The notes: a model not told the origin generated them from the letters alone. A stretch of DNA of 64,000 nucleotides from Leptotrichia trevisanii DSM 22070 (GCF_000482505.1 NZ_AXVL01000005.1:62001-126000), one strand, 5' to 3'. Positions 26,477 to 36,360 are shown, counted from the stretch's first letter. Made by a program: numbers and translations.

Positions 26477-26773
26477 TTATTCAGCCTCAACTGTTCTTGG
26501 CTTAGGCAATATACCTTCAATTTCATTATGAGGACGTGGAATTACATGAATTGAAATCAATTCTCCAACTCTTTCAGCGGCCGCAGCCCCTGCATCTGTC
26601 GCAGCCTTTACAGCTCCCACATCACCTCTTACAAGCACCGTTACCAGTCCTCCACCAACGTGTTCCTTTCCAACCAATGTTACATTTGCAGCCTTTACCA
26701 TCGCATCTGCCGCTTCTATTGCAGCCACCAATCCTTTTGTTTCTATCATTCCTAACGCATTTAATGTCGCCAT
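26477..26773 (-). CDS. eutM: Hexameric microcompartment shell protein EutM (second copy)
   Basis: 98 residues of the single-domain BMC family forming the flat hexagonal sheet of the shell. The start is [20 protein letters not shown]; pore and edge segments are [20 protein letters not shown] and [14 protein letters not shown]. It matches the copy at 28356 almost completely up to residue 82 and then has a longer, acidic tail. It begins three bases after the EutK-like gene. Confidence 0.96.
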   Translation of the reverse strand: MATLNALGMIETKGLVAAIEAADAMVKAANVTLVGKEHVGGGLVTVLVRGDVGAVKAATDAGAAAAERVGELISIHVIPRPHNEIEGILPKPRTVEAE

Positions 26774-26775
26774 TG

Positions 26776-27525
26776 TTATTCCTCCTTATTATTTTTCATC
26801 AAAATTTCTACCAGCTTTTTCTTAGTCATAGTTTTTATCTGATTCCATGTGTAACCAAGTTTAAGACTATTTACCTTTGTCTTTAAATCCGCCACTTTCA
26901 TTTCCTGATATTGTTTTTTTATTTTCTTTGTTTCTTCATCTTCTTTTTTTAAAGTTTCCGTCATGGAAATTTCTTTATTTTCCCAAATAATGTTATTTTG
27001 CTTCTTTGTTTCTGTATTTTCCGTTATTTCCTGAACTTCAGCCTCTGTTTTTCCTTCTGTTTCAATTTTTTCAGCAATATTTTCAAACTGGTTTTCAGCA
27101 AACTGGTTTTCCTTTTCAATATTTACATTTTCAGCCACCGTCTGATTAGTTGCTTCTTCTACCCCTATTTCCTCCCCGATTTTTTCATTGCCAATTTTTT
27201 CAATAATTTTTTTATCATTTTGTACAGCAGCAGCCTTTTTATCTGATTTTTTTCCAATATCACTTATCAAAATTTTTTTTGTTTCAGAAGCCACTCTTGC
27301 AATAACATTACAACTCAAGAAATTCCCAAGCCTCCTGGCACTTTCACTTGCGGCATCCACAGCGGCATTTACAGCAGCCACATCCCCTGTCACTTCAATA
27401 GTTACAATTCCACCTTTTACATAGTAGCAGTTCATAAGTGTTACATCAGCTGCCTTCAAGGCGGCATCTGCCGCTTCTATTGCAGTCACAAGCCCCCGTG
27501 TTTCCACATATCCGTACGAATCCAT
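26776..27525 (-). CDS. BMC shell protein with long C-terminal extension (EutK-like)
   Basis: 249 residues. Residues 1-92 are a BMC domain ([40 protein letters not shown]). About 115 low-complexity residues rich in Glu, Lys, Asn and Ile follow. The last 45 residues ([20 protein letters not shown], then [13 protein letters not shown]) resemble a SAP/HeH-like helix-extended-helix module, a nucleic-acid-binding fold. Enteric EutK also has one BMC domain plus a nucleic-acid-binding-like C-terminal domain, so this is likely a functional analogue, but the extension differs. The tail assignment is weak by eye. Confidence 0.8.
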   Translation of the reverse strand: MDSYGYVETRGLVTAIEAADAALKAADVTLMNCYYVKGGIVTIEVTGDVAAVNAAVDAASESARRLGNFLSCNVIARVASETKKILISDIGKKSDKKAAAVQNDKKIIEKIGNEKIGEEIGVEEATNQTVAENVNIEKENQFAENQFENIAEKIETEGKTEAEVQEITENTETKKQNNIIWENKEISMTETLKKEDEETKKIKKQYQEMKVADLKTKVNSLKLGYTWNQIKTMTKKKLVEILMKNNKEE

Positions 27526-27544
27526 CTATTTATCACCTTCTAAT

Positions 27545-27976
27545 CTACTCGGAATCATCTTCCAAATATTTCACAAGTTCCTCAACCCCCTTATTTTCAT
27601 AGGCACTTACAATAAAAACTTTTTCAGCTCCTGCCATCTCCAATATTTCTTTCGCTTTTTCAGGATTTCCACCCAAATCAGCCTTCGTTACAATTCCAAT
27701 TACAGGTTTTGAAAAGGCTGTTGAAAAGTTTGGGGGAAATATATTACGCTCTTCATCACAGGCTTGCACCATTCCTACGACATCACAGTCATAGGAACTT
27801 ACAATTAACGCCTTATAAAGCATTCTGTTTTCCATATATTCACCAGGAGTGTCAAGAATATCATCTGAATATGTAAGCATTTGAGTTTTTTCATATTCTA
27901 TGTCCAATCCATGTATTCTTTGAGTCAATGTTGTTTTACCGCACATGGATTTTCCGATTAAAAGTATTTTTTTCAA
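27545..27976 (-). CDS. eutP: EutP, small GTPase-like protein
   Basis: 143 residues with a P-loop GKSMCGKT at residues 8-15, DILDTPGEYMENR (G3-like) and VTKADLGG (G4-like). EutP is a Ras-fold protein of eut and pdu loci, reported elsewhere to have acetate-kinase activity. The start is TTG, two bases after the eutS stop, so it depends on coupling with eutS; its ribosome site (GAGG) lies inside the eutS end. Confidence 0.93.
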   Translation of the reverse strand: MKKILLIGKSMCGKTTLTQRIHGLDIEYEKTQMLTYSDDILDTPGEYMENRMLYKALIVSSYDCDVVGMVQACDEERNIFPPNFSTAFSKPVIGIVTKADLGGNPEKAKEILEMAGAEKVFIVSAYENKGVEELVKYLEDDSE

Positions 27977-27978
27977 TT

Positions 27979-28329
27979 TTACGACCTCGTTATTTGAGTT
28001 ATGCTAAATCTTAACACATTTTCAAAGTACGAAACCACTTCACTTACAGCAGCTTCTATACTTCCAACATCTCCACTAATAACAACGGAACCCGTAAATC
28101 TATCGACAAATCCTATCTCCACTTCAGCACTTTTCGTAGCCAGATCCGCCGCAATTATTGCCGCTTCTCCTGGAGTAATTGTCAAAATTCCGATAGCATT
28201 TACCTTGTTTTCATGAAGTCCTATTTTTTTTGATAAATCTCTTTGAGGATTTGCAATTATATGAGCCAGCGTCAATTGCCTACCAGGCACGTATTCCTGT
28301 ATCATTCTCTGTTTTTTTTCTTCTTCCAT
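27979..28329 (-). CDS. eutS: Circularly permuted shell protein EutS
   Basis: 116 residues of the permuted BMC family that forms bent hexamers at shell edges. It shows [38 protein letters not shown] and [20 protein letters not shown], all characteristic. GAAAGGAT precedes the ATG. It follows the first eutM copy. Confidence 0.95.
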   Translation of the reverse strand: MEEEKKQRMIQEYVPGRQLTLAHIIANPQRDLSKKIGLHENKVNAIGILTITPGEAAIIAADLATKSAEVEIGFVDRFTGSVVISGDVGSIEAAVSEVVSYFENVLRFSITQITRS

Positions 28330-28355
28330 CTGACAAATCCTTTCTAAAATTTTTT

Positions 28356-28631
28356 CTATCTAGGTAATATTGTTTCAACTTCTGAATGTGGACGTGGAAT
28401 TACATGAACCGAAATCAATTCTCCCACTCTTTCAGCAGCCGCTACCCCTGCATCTGTTGCAGCCTTGACAGCCCCTACATCTCCTCTTACAAGCACTGTC
28501 ACAAGCCCTCCACCAACGTGTTCCTTGCCAACTAGTGTTACATTAGCAGCCTTTACCATCGCATCCGCCGCTTCTATCGCAGCCACCAATCCTTTTGTTT
28601 CTATCATTCCTAACGCATTCAATGTTGCCAT
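28356..28631 (-). CDS. eutM: Hexameric microcompartment shell protein EutM (first copy)
   Basis: 91 residues, first gene of the operon. The protein matches the copy at 26477 through residue 82 except for two conservative changes (A/V, I/V), then ends ...SEVETILPR without the acidic tail. At DNA level many third-position differences separate the copies, so the duplication is not very recent and protein sequence is under selection. Ribosome site AGGAGG is strong, as expected for an abundant shell protein. Confidence 0.96.
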   Translation of the reverse strand: MATLNALGMIETKGLVAAIEAADAMVKAANVTLVGKEHVGGGLVTVLVRGDVGAVKAATDAGVAAAERVGELISVHVIPRPHSEVETILPR

Positions 28632-28647
28632 GTCTTTCCTCCTGAAA

Positions 28648-28680
28648 TTATTTTTTTGTCAATAAATAATTTAATCTCAA
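28648..28680 (-). CDS. Possible 10-residue leader peptide upstream of eutM
   Basis: TTG start five bases after AAGGAGG, then [10 protein letters not shown] and TAA, ending 17 bases before the eutM start. The strong ribosome site without any other gene to serve is the only support. It may be a leader peptide, or a ribosome-docking site that keeps this mRNA region open. Confidence 0.3.
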   Translation of the reverse strand: MRLNYLLTKK

Positions 28681-28740
28681 ATTCACCTCCTTATCTTTTC
28701 AAGCAGTAAATTTACACATACAAATTATTAATTATCGAAA

Positions 28741-28786
28741 AATAAAAAAGGAACTAAAAAATTTAAATAATTTCTCAAGCTCCTTT
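28741..28786 (-). terminator. Leader terminator of the eut operon (regulated)
   Basis: On the minus strand AAAGGAGCT (28786-28778) pairs with AGTTCCTTT (9 bp, one G-U) and is followed by TTTATTTTT. Its left arm is the hexaloop of the second ANTAR-type hairpin, so only one of the two structures can form. This is the arrangement described for EutV-controlled antitermination in Enterococcus. Confidence 0.75.
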
Positions 28787-28867
28787 GCTCCAAAATATTA
28801 TTGTTCTTTGTATTTTTATTTATAATTTTATATTATTATTTCTTATATTCACATTACTCCATTGTAA
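28777..28867 (-). promoter_or_regulatory. ANTAR (EutV) RNA target: two hexaloop hairpins
   Basis: Hairpin 1 (28867-28854) is TTAC, loop AATGGA, GTAA. Hairpin 2 (28790-28777) is GAGC, loop AAAGGA, GCTT. Both loops are six bases with A at position 1 and G at position 4, the known ANTAR signature. The linker is about 63 bases, longer than in described sites, which weakens the case for hairpin 1. Hairpin 2 overlaps the terminator. Confidence 0.65.
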
Positions 28868-28883
28868 CACTTCTTCTAATTTG

Positions 28884-28911
28884 AGTATATTATGATTTTC
28901 CATTTTGTCAA
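28884..28911 (-). promoter_or_regulatory. Promoter of the eut operon
   Basis: TTGACA and TATACT separated by 16 bases on the minus strand. Transcription would begin near 28878, about 11 bases before the first hexaloop hairpin, giving a leader of roughly 245 bases. Confidence 0.7.
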
Positions 28912-29010
28912 TAGTTTTAAAAAAAATTTTAAAATTATATTTAAGTTTGTATAATTACATTTAAAAAAATTTTGAATACAAAGTAAAGTTGCTTTAATAT
29001 TATTTCCCAA

Positions 29011-29124
29011 TTTAAATAACGAATTTATTGCGTAGCAATCTTGCCACAATTTTAATTACCAGGATAAACCTTTACTGCAAGATAAGGATTTGCGACAATG
29101 AGCGATCCTACGAAAATAAAAAAA
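29011..29124 (+). repeat. Structured intergenic repeat, copy C (shortened)
   Basis: Starts TTTAAATAACGAATTTATT, like copies D and E, and ends GGATTTGCGACAATGAGC followed by GATCCTACGAAAATAAA, like their 3' end. The middle is shorter and largely unrelated, though ATCTTGC and GCAAGAT could form a replacement stem. Probably a deletion derivative. It lies between yfcE and the eut promoter. Confidence 0.6.
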
Positions 29125-29189
29125 GACACAACCTTGATTTCACTCAATAATCATGTCTTTTCATTATCCAAAGCCAGTAATAGCTCAAA

Positions 29190-29642
29190 TTATTTTAATA
29201 TTTTTTGTTCAAATTTTTTACCACCATAGTAAATCATATATTTTTTATCTTGTAGTGCTCCTGGATTTACAAATATTACTCCACTTTTTTCTGCCATAAA
29301 TTCCTTATGTGTATGCCCAAAAACACAAATTTCAGCCTTTTCTAAATGTGCTTTTTTTTCTAATTCTTCAAGTGTAGTTTTTACACTGTATAGATGTCCG
29401 TGTGTTAATAGCACCTTTTTTCCCATCAAATCAAATATTTTAGTTTCCCTAGACTCATAATCATCTATATCAGTATTCCCCTTTACAATAGCAAAGAGTA
29501 CATCTCTGTAGACCAACGACATATCAATTGCATCTGTGCTGTGATCTCCTGCAAAGATTACAATTTCCGGCTGCTCCAAATCCATTACTTGCTGAAAATA
29601 ATCAAGCCTTCCGTGACTATCGGAACAAATTAATACCTTCAT
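29190..29642 (-). CDS. yfcE: YfcE-type metallophosphoesterase
   Basis: 150 residues of the MJ0936/YfcE phosphodiesterase family. The di-metal ligands are visible in order: CSDSHGRLD, FAGDHSTD, VKGNTDIDD, LTHGHLYSV and FGHTHKE. Such enzymes hydrolyse phosphodiesters in vitro; the natural substrate is unclear. I chose the ATG after GAGGAG over an upstream ATG. Single-gene unit. Confidence 0.9.
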   Translation of the reverse strand: MKVLICSDSHGRLDYFQQVMDLEQPEIVIFAGDHSTDAIDMSLVYRDVLFAIVKGNTDIDDYESRETKIFDLMGKKVLLTHGHLYSVKTTLEELEKKAHLEKAEICVFGHTHKEFMAEKSGVIFVNPGALQDKKYMIYYGGKKFEQKILK

Positions 29643-30579
29643 TAAATCTCCTCTCTCCATATTCCTTTTTGTTTATTTCTCCATTGAAAAAACTTTTTTA
29701 CATACTTAAATTCAAACTCAAACTTTAATAAATTTATCTCAAAACTAAAATTCAGATATGTTAAATTCAGGCTTCAAAATTTATTTTTAGTTCAATTTGT
29801 AGGAGTTTTTAGTAAACATTATCTTTTTTGACAAAATATCTTAAACTCCAAATATATTTTAGTAAGTAATTTATTATTTATATTATAGCATACTTTTTAA
29901 TTTATTCCTAACCTTCTATATTATATATAAGAAAACTACATTTACGGTAATGTATTATATATTATAATCTAAAAGATTTTATAAAGTATATTATTTTTAT
30001 TATAATTTTCTTTATTTTTAAGAATTTCTAAAAATCAAAAATTCCCATTCTTACTGAAAAATATTATCTAGATAGCTTTTTAAGCATATTTTGCTTGTGA
30101 AATATAGCACAATTACTCGTATTAATTTTATAATAATTTTAAATTACCAATTATTTTGTTCTAAAAATGAAATTATTATAGGAAAATTTTTGTCCAAAAA
30201 AAATTAACGTTTCTAAATAAGATTTTTTTTAATATCTATTTTCCAAAAATCTTTTAAATAATTTAGGTTTATATGTATAATAAATACATTTAAATAATGA
30301 AAATATAAGTTACAGTGTTTTTTATATGTTTTCTTGTGGAGAAAATTTACTAAACAAATATTTTTAAAACATAACTTTTAATCTAATTTAATTCTTCAGA
30401 TTATGTCTTAAAAATATACTCAAATATCATTATTAAAAAAAATAATTTTTGTTTAAAAATCAGATTTACCCAAACAGAAATTATATTTTCTATAAAAACT
30501 GTTTGAGTAAAATCTATTTATGGACAAATAATTCAGAATCAGATTTCAACTTAAAATTCTGCATTAATAATGATTTAGA
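29643..30579. other. 937-base gap without a recognisable gene
   Basis: Extremely AT-rich, with no reading frame of note on either strand, no tRNA-like fold and no copy of the dispersed repeat. The one clear structure is an imperfect inverted repeat of about 17 bp near 30463-30517, listed separately. The region may be decayed DNA or hold an unrecognised small RNA. Confidence 0.6.
30463..30517. terminator. Long inverted repeat after the stress-protein gene
   Basis: AGATTTACCCAAACAG pairs with CTGTTTGAGTAAAATCT (one mismatch, one bulge) over about 21 bases. It sits 60 bases beyond the end of the universal-stress-like gene and may terminate it, although the following T content is scattered. Confidence 0.45.
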
Positions 30580-31341
30580 TTATACAATAAATATTGGTTT
30601 TTGAAGATTTTCCAATATTCTGACTCCCAATTTACCGGTAATTCTTTCCACCATCACCGTATATCTCAAATCTCCCATCAGAACCAAGTCATAATTTTGG
30701 GCTTCATTCATAATTGTCTTGAAAGTATCCCCTTTTTTGTGAATAAGGTTGTAATTATCTCCAAATCTTTCTGTTAAACTGCTTTCGTCCTCTTCTTCAA
30801 CGTTTACACGCAATACATCCATTTTTTGCTCACCAAATATATGGAAGAAGGTAAACAATGTTTTATTTGCATTATAAGCACCGTCATCAAGCAGCACCAG
30901 ATTGTCTAACTTGAAATTTTCTACATTCGGCAATATAATTAAAGGTTTAAATATACTTCTTAATATTTCCTTTAATACAGGAGTTACTTTGTCATTTTTT
31001 ACAAGTACAAGTAAATCGTATTTTTTTAACTCTTCCAAAACAATTTCAGATGTTTCTCCGTCTTTTGTATAAAAGTTTGAAACATCAGCAGTCATTTTTT
31101 CCTTTAATTTTTTTACAGTTTTTTCTTCCAGTTCCCTGTATTCCTTAAAGGCGTAGTTTGCTCCGATATTTAATCCCATTCCTTCAATACTTACAGGAAA
31201 TACCTCATATTTCAGGACATCCTTGATGTAAATAACGTCAACGTCAGCGTTATATTTTTGCTTAAACACTTTTGCAAAACTAACCAATGGCTGTATTTCA
31301 TTTTCTGCCGTAACTAAAAATAATGCTTTTTTTTGTAACAT
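30580..31341 (-). CDS. Universal-stress-protein-like protein
   Basis: 253 residues with two Rossmann-like halves. The first begins MLQKKALFLVTAENEIQPLVSFAK and the second LDNLVLLDDGAYNANKTLF, each followed by helices and ending in a strand such as YDLLVLVKN or YDLVLMGDL. This tandem layout resembles UspE-type proteins, but the ATP-binding G-x2-G-x9-G signature is not clear. I chose the ATG eight bases after AGGAAG. It follows gyrA by 44 bases and may share its transcript. Confidence 0.65.
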   Translation of the reverse strand: MLQKKALFLVTAENEIQPLVSFAKVFKQKYNADVDVIYIKDVLKYEVFPVSIEGMGLNIGANYAFKEYRELEEKTVKKLKEKMTADVSNFYTKDGETSEIVLEELKKYDLLVLVKNDKVTPVLKEILRSIFKPLIILPNVENFKLDNLVLLDDGAYNANKTLFTFFHIFGEQKMDVLRVNVEEEDESSLTERFGDNYNLIHKKGDTFKTIMNEAQNYDLVLMGDLRYTVMVERITGKLGVRILENLQKPIFIV

Positions 31342-31385
31342 TTTAACCACTTCCTTCTATATGATAATTTTTTTGTTTATCCTTT

Positions 31386-33950
31386 TTATTGTTCATCTCC
31401 GCTCAATTCAGGCTCTTCTGTAATTTTTACCACTGAAGCAATTTTTTCATTATTTCTAACTTTCATTATTCGCACACCAGACGCTGAACGTCCTATTACA
31501 GATACGTTATTAACACTCGTTCTGATTAATGTACCTTCTGATGTGATAAGCATAATCTCATCATTTTCCTTGACAATTTTTACATCCACGATTTTTCCAG
31601 TTTTATCATTAAGTTTTGCATTGATAATCCCTTTTCCACCTCGAGATGTCAGTCTGTATTCTGATAACTTAGTTCGTTTTCCATACCCTTCTTCAGTAAT
31701 TGTAAGGATTCTCATTTCATCATTATTCATTTCAGAATTGACAACTGCCGCTCCTACAATTCTATCCTTATCCCGAAGAGTTATTCCTCTTACTCCGGTA
31801 GCTCCAGTTCCCATGCTTCTTACGTCTTTTTCAGAAAATCTTATGGCAATACCGTTTCTTGTAGCGGCAAATACTTCATCTTCGCCAGTTCCGCTCGTAA
31901 GTCCGATATACATCACTTCATCATCATCATTTAACTTGATTGCACGTTTTCCAGCTTTTTTGATATTGTCAAACAAAGTCAGTTCAGATTTTTTAACAAC
32001 TCCATTTCGTGTTACAAAGAATAAATTTTTATCCTTTTCAAATTCACGAACTTTTATTATTGTGCTGACTTTTTCATCATCATCCAGATTTATAATATTT
32101 CCAATCAGTTTTCCACGTGCCTGTTTTCCAGTTTCAGGGATTTCGTACACTTTTATGCTGAATACTTTTCCTTTTGTTGTGAAAATAAGCAATGTATCAA
32201 GAGTTTTTGCTATGTACATGTCTTTTACGACATCGTCTTCTATTGTATTTGTAGCATTTACTCCGATTCCACCACGTTTTTGAGAACGGTAAGTGTCAAT
32301 TGCCACACGTTTTACATAACCTTTTTCTGTAAGCGTTACAACAACTTCCTCGTCCTTAATCAAGTCTTCTATGCTAATTTCGGCTCTTGCATTTCTGATT
32401 TCAGTTCTACGTTCGTCTCCAAAATCATCTTTTAATTTAAGTGCCTCCTCTTTAATTATACCATATATTTTTGAATCATCAGATAAAATTCCAGTTAATT
32501 CTTCAATTAATAACATAAGTTCGTTGTATTCCTGATTAATCTTATCTCTTTCAAGTCCAGTAAGCCTCTGTAATCTCATATCCAGAATAGCTTTTGCCTG
32601 AATTTCCGAGAATCCAAATTTTGCAATTAATTCAGCACGTGCAACATTTGCATCCTTTGAAGCTCTTATAATTCTAATTACTTCCTCAATATTATCAAGT
32701 GCAATTTTGAATCCTTCCAAGATGTGAGCTCTATTTTTAGCCTTTTTCAGCTCAAATTCAGTTCTTCTTGTAATTACTTCAAATCTATGTTCCAGATATT
32801 TCTGAAGAACCTGCTTTAAGTTTAACACTCTTGGTGAATTATCCACAAGCGCAAGCATAATTACACCAAATGTATTCTGCAAATCAGTAAATTTATAAAG
32901 GCTGTTCAGAATTAATTCACTTTCTTCACCTTTTTTCAGTTCAATTACAATTCTGATACCGTCCCTGTCAGTTTCATCCCTCAAGTCAGATATTCCCGTA
33001 ATTTTCTTCTGTCTTACCAAATCTGCAATTTTTTCAATAAGTCTAGCTTTATTTACCTGATATGGTAATTCTGTAACAATAATCGACTCTTTTCCAGTTT
33101 TTGAAGTTTCAACTTCCACACGTCCTGCAACCCGCAGTTTTCCACGTCCAGTTCTATAAGCATCATAAATTCCCTGTTTCCCGTTAATTATACCGCCAGT
33201 TGGAAAATCCGGCCCTTTTATATATGTAATCAGTTCATCAATCGAAATTTCAGGATTATCAATCAATGCGATAATTCCGTCAACTACTTCCCCTAAATTA
33301 TGTGGAGGAATATTTGTAGCCATTCCAACTGCAATTCCATTTGCCCCATTTAGTAGCAAATTAGGAAGTTTTGCAGGCAATACAACTGGCTCATCCAAAC
33401 TTTCATCAAAGTTCTTTCTGTAATCAATCGTATCTTTTCCAATATCCGCAAGCAATTCTTCAGTAATTTTAGCCATTCTAGCTTCCGTATACCGCATTGC
33501 CGCCGCTTCATCCCCATCAATCGAACCAAAGTTTCCATGTCCGTCGATAAGTTCATATCTCATATTAAAGTCCTGTGCCATTCTAACCATTGCACCATAA
33601 ACTGATGAATCTCCATGCGGATGGTATTTCCCCAATACATCCCCGACAATCCTTGCCGATTTTTTAAACGGAGTCTTGTGGCTCATCCCCATTTCACTCA
33701 TGGAAAATAAAATTCTTCTATGTACAGGCTTTAATCCATCTCGCACATCTGGTAAAGCACGGCTCACAATTACACTCATCGAATAATCCAAATAAGCCGC
33801 CTTTATCTCATCCTCAATATAAACATTAGATTCATTTGATAAATCCGTAGTCTTAGGCAATCCTTCCACAATGATTTCCCTATCATCGTTCTCATCCATT
33901 TCCGTTATCTCTTCTTCTCTTTCATCGTCATCTCTAAAATCGTCTGACAT
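31386..33950 (-). CDS. gyrA: DNA gyrase subunit A
   Basis: 854 residues. The breakage-reunion domain contains [38 protein letters not shown] and the catalytic Tyr in [14 protein letters not shown]. The C-terminal beta-pinwheel carries the GyrA box QKRGGIG. About 40 acidic residues ([20 protein letters not shown]) precede the usual start of homology, an unusual N-terminal extension. Compared with E. coli, Ser83 is kept but position 87 is Gly instead of Asp. The start chosen follows AGAGGTG; upstream starts exist. Separated from gyrB by repeat D. Confidence 0.96.
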   Translation of the reverse strand: MSDDFRDDDEREEEITEMDENDDREIIVEGLPKTTDLSNESNVYIEDEIKAAYLDYSMSVIVSRALPDVRDGLKPVHRRILFSMSEMGMSHKTPFKKSARIVGDVLGKYHPHGDSSVYGAMVRMAQDFNMRYELIDGHGNFGSIDGDEAAAMRYTEARMAKITEELLADIGKDTIDYRKNFDESLDEPVVLPAKLPNLLLNGANGIAVGMATNIPPHNLGEVVDGIIALIDNPEISIDELITYIKGPDFPTGGIINGKQGIYDAYRTGRGKLRVAGRVEVETSKTGKESIIVTELPYQVNKARLIEKIADLVRQKKITGISDLRDETDRDGIRIVIELKKGEESELILNSLYKFTDLQNTFGVIMLALVDNSPRVLNLKQVLQKYLEHRFEVITRRTEFELKKAKNRAHILEGFKIALDNIEEVIRIIRASKDANVARAELIAKFGFSEIQAKAILDMRLQRLTGLERDKINQEYNELMLLIEELTGILSDDSKIYGIIKEEALKLKDDFGDERRTEIRNARAEISIEDLIKDEEVVVTLTEKGYVKRVAIDTYRSQKRGGIGVNATNTIEDDVVKDMYIAKTLDTLLIFTTKGKVFSIKVYEIPETGKQARGKLIGNIINLDDDEKVSTIIKVREFEKDKNLFFVTRNGVVKKSELTLFDNIKKAGKRAIKLNDDDEVMYIGLTSGTGEDEVFAATRNGIAIRFSEKDVRSMGTGATGVRGITLRDKDRIVGAAVVNSEMNNDEMRILTITEEGYGKRTKLSEYRLTSRGGKGIINAKLNDKTGKIVDVKIVKENDEIMLITSEGTLIRTSVNNVSVIGRSASGVRIMKVRNNEKIASVVKITEEPELSGDEQ

Positions 33951-34021
33951 CCTGCACCTCTTTTCTTCTCTTTCTTTACAATCCATCTTCTTAAAATTAC
34001 ACAATTTAATACTAAACTGCT

Positions 34022-34262
34022 TTTAAATAACGAAATCATTACAAACCTTCCTAATAAAGAGAATAAACCTAATATTTTTAAAAATAATTTAAGATATAAA
34101 TTTCATTTTTTAAACAGAGTTTAGTATAAATAACCCGTCGGAGCATTTTTCTGCACTGGCAAAACTGTTTGAGTATAGCGAGTTTTTTGTCAGTGCAGAA
34201 AAATGTCGTAGACTAGCCATAGGTTGTAGGATTTGCGGCAATGAGCAATCCTACGGAAATAA
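34022..34262 (+). repeat. Structured intergenic repeat, copy D
   Basis: A full-length 241-base copy, closely matching copy E. Stem 1 spans 19 bp (34146-34164 with 34185-34203) around CTGTTTGAGTATAGCGAGTT. A linker with TAGACTAGCC leads to stem 2, GTAGGATT (34226-34233) with AATCCTAC (34247-34254), loop TGCGGCAATGAGC. It occupies the gap between gyrB and gyrA, on the strand opposite to those genes. Confidence 0.8.
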
Positions 34263-34311
34263 AAAAGAAAAAACATAGTAATATGAAAAAATATTTATTA
34301 ATTAAAATAGA

Positions 34312-36294
34312 TTAAATATCTAAATTCCTTACGTAATTTGCATTATCCTCGATAAACTTCCTTCTTGGCTCAACCTTGTCCCCCATCAGAATATTAAACA
34401 TTTTATCGGCATAAGAAGCGTCTTCCATCGATACTTTTAATAATGTTCTTACTTCTGGATCAAGAGTTGTTTCCCAAAGCTGTTCCGGGTTCATTTCTCC
34501 TAGCCCTTTGTAACGCTGGATTGTGTATTTTCTTCCTTCTCCTTCCAGCACTCTTGTTACTTGTTTCATCTGATCGTCTGAATAGGCGTATCTGATTGCT
34601 TTTCCGGCCTGAATTTTGTATAAAGGCGGCTGTGCGATATAGATGTAACCTTCATTTATTAATTCTCTTAGATGTCTGTAGAAGAATGTTAGCATTAATG
34701 TTCTAATGTGAGCTCCGTCAACATCGGCATCTGTCATTATTACGATTTTATGGTATCTTAGTTTTTTTAAGTCCATTTCTTCGCCAAATCCAGCTCCAAA
34801 GGCTGTAATCATTGCTCTAATTTCAGCATTTTCTAAAGCTTTATGCACTCCTGATTTTTCTACGTTTAAGATTTTTCCACGAAGTGGCAATATTGCCTGA
34901 AATCTTCTATCTCTTCCTTGTTTTGCAGAACCTCCTGCCGAGTTTCCTTCGACTATGAAAATTTCTGATTCAGCGGGATCCTTTGAAGAGCAGTCAGCCA
35001 GTTTTCCAGGTAATGATCCAACTTCCAATGTATTTTTTCTAAGTACAAGTTCTCTTGCTTTTTTCGCAGCTTCTCTTGCCCTTTTTGACATTGCCATTTT
35101 TTCAATGATTTTTTCGGCTGCCTTCGGATGATCTTCCAAATAAAATTTCAAGTTGCTTCCAACAATATTTGATACAATTCCTGTAACTTCACTGTTTCCA
35201 AGTTTTGTTTTTGTCTGCCCTTCAAATTGAGGCTCAGGTATTTTTACACTTATTACACAGACAAGTCCTTCTCTTACATCTGTTCCTTGAAATGTCCCAT
35301 TTTTATCCTTGATTAAGTTCATCTGTTTTGCAATATCGTTAATTGTTCTCGTAAGTGCAGTTCTAAATCCGCTGACATGGGTTCCACCTTCGTGAGTATT
35401 TATATTATTTACAAATGAATAAACTGTTTCTCTTTGTGAAGTTGTGTAATTCATCGCAATTTCCACTTCCACAAATTTTGCACCTCGCTGTTTTATCACC
35501 GTGTTTCCATCTTCATCCTCAGTTTCAACTTCCTTCGCTTCCTCAATTTGCATCGTATCAGCCATATAAATCACATCATCAACAATTTTTTCGTCGTCAA
35601 TAATTTCATTTAAAAAGTCCTTTATTCCACCTTCAAACAAAAATTCTTCAGCCTTTATCTCATCTTTCTTTCTTTCATCAGCTAATTCAATTTTTAAGCC
35701 CTTGTTTAAATAAGCCAACTCCTTCAGACGTGATTCCAACACAGAATAATCGTAAACCGTTGTTTCAAATATTTCATCATCTGCCTTAAATCTAACCACT
35801 GTTCCATGTTCCTTGGCATCTGCTACTCCAATTTCCTCCACAGGCGAAGTTGGTACACCACGCTGATATGTCTGCCTAAAAACTTTCCCATCACGTGTTA
35901 CAGTTGCCTCAAGCCATTCTGACAAGGCGTTTACAACAGATACCCCAACTCCGTGAAGTCCACCCGACACTTTATAATTGTCATTATCAAATTTCCCTCC
36001 GGCATGAAGTACAGTAAGTACAACTTCCAAAGTTGATTTTCCAGTCTTGTGCATTCCCACAGGGATTCCACGTCCATTATCAGATACTTCAATAATATTT
36101 CCTTCCAGTATCTTTACTGTAATTTTATCACAAATTCCAGCAAGTGCCTCATCCACGCTGTTATCCACAATTTCCCACACCAGATGGTGAAGTCCACGTG
36201 CCGAAGTTGATCCAATGTACATTCCTGGACGCTTCCTAACTGCTTCCAGCCCTTCCAGGACGGTAATCGCTTCTGCTCCATAATTGTTAGCCAT
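34312..36294 (-). CDS. gyrB: DNA gyrase subunit B
   Basis: 660 residues. GHKL ATPase domain: [41 protein letters not shown] and [26 protein letters not shown] domain: [20 protein letters not shown] and [10 protein letters not shown]. The C-terminus [20 protein letters not shown] is standard. The usual EGDSAGG is here EGNSAGG, an Asp-to-Asn change at the position equal to E. coli 426. Ribosome site GGAGG precedes the ATG. Confidence 0.97.
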   Translation of the reverse strand: MANNYGAEAITVLEGLEAVRKRPGMYIGSTSARGLHHLVWEIVDNSVDEALAGICDKITVKILEGNIIEVSDNGRGIPVGMHKTGKSTLEVVLTVLHAGGKFDNDNYKVSGGLHGVGVSVVNALSEWLEATVTRDGKVFRQTYQRGVPTSPVEEIGVADAKEHGTVVRFKADDEIFETTVYDYSVLESRLKELAYLNKGLKIELADERKKDEIKAEEFLFEGGIKDFLNEIIDDEKIVDDVIYMADTMQIEEAKEVETEDEDGNTVIKQRGAKFVEVEIAMNYTTSQRETVYSFVNNINTHEGGTHVSGFRTALTRTINDIAKQMNLIKDKNGTFQGTDVREGLVCVISVKIPEPQFEGQTKTKLGNSEVTGIVSNIVGSNLKFYLEDHPKAAEKIIEKMAMSKRAREAAKKARELVLRKNTLEVGSLPGKLADCSSKDPAESEIFIVEGNSAGGSAKQGRDRRFQAILPLRGKILNVEKSGVHKALENAEIRAMITAFGAGFGEEMDLKKLRYHKIVIMTDADVDGAHIRTLMLTFFYRHLRELINEGYIYIAQPPLYKIQAGKAIRYAYSDDQMKQVTRVLEGEGRKYTIQRYKGLGEMNPEQLWETTLDPEVRTLLKVSMEDASYADKMFNILMGDKVEPRRKFIEDNANYVRNLDI

Positions 36295-36360
36295 TATTTA
36301 TTTCCTCCATTTTTTTCAAAACTTTTCTAAATATTTTATACAAAATATAAAATTCTATAT

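Noticed and set aside
14121-29189. Searched the eut gaps for a cobalamin riboswitch, known from enterococcal eut
   Set aside because: No B12-box-like conserved segment was found; the leader structures fit ANTAR control instead.
34954-35560. Long open frames on the strand opposite gyrA, gyrB and other conserved genes
   Set aside because: They mirror strongly conserved genes, have no ribosome sites and show no family features.
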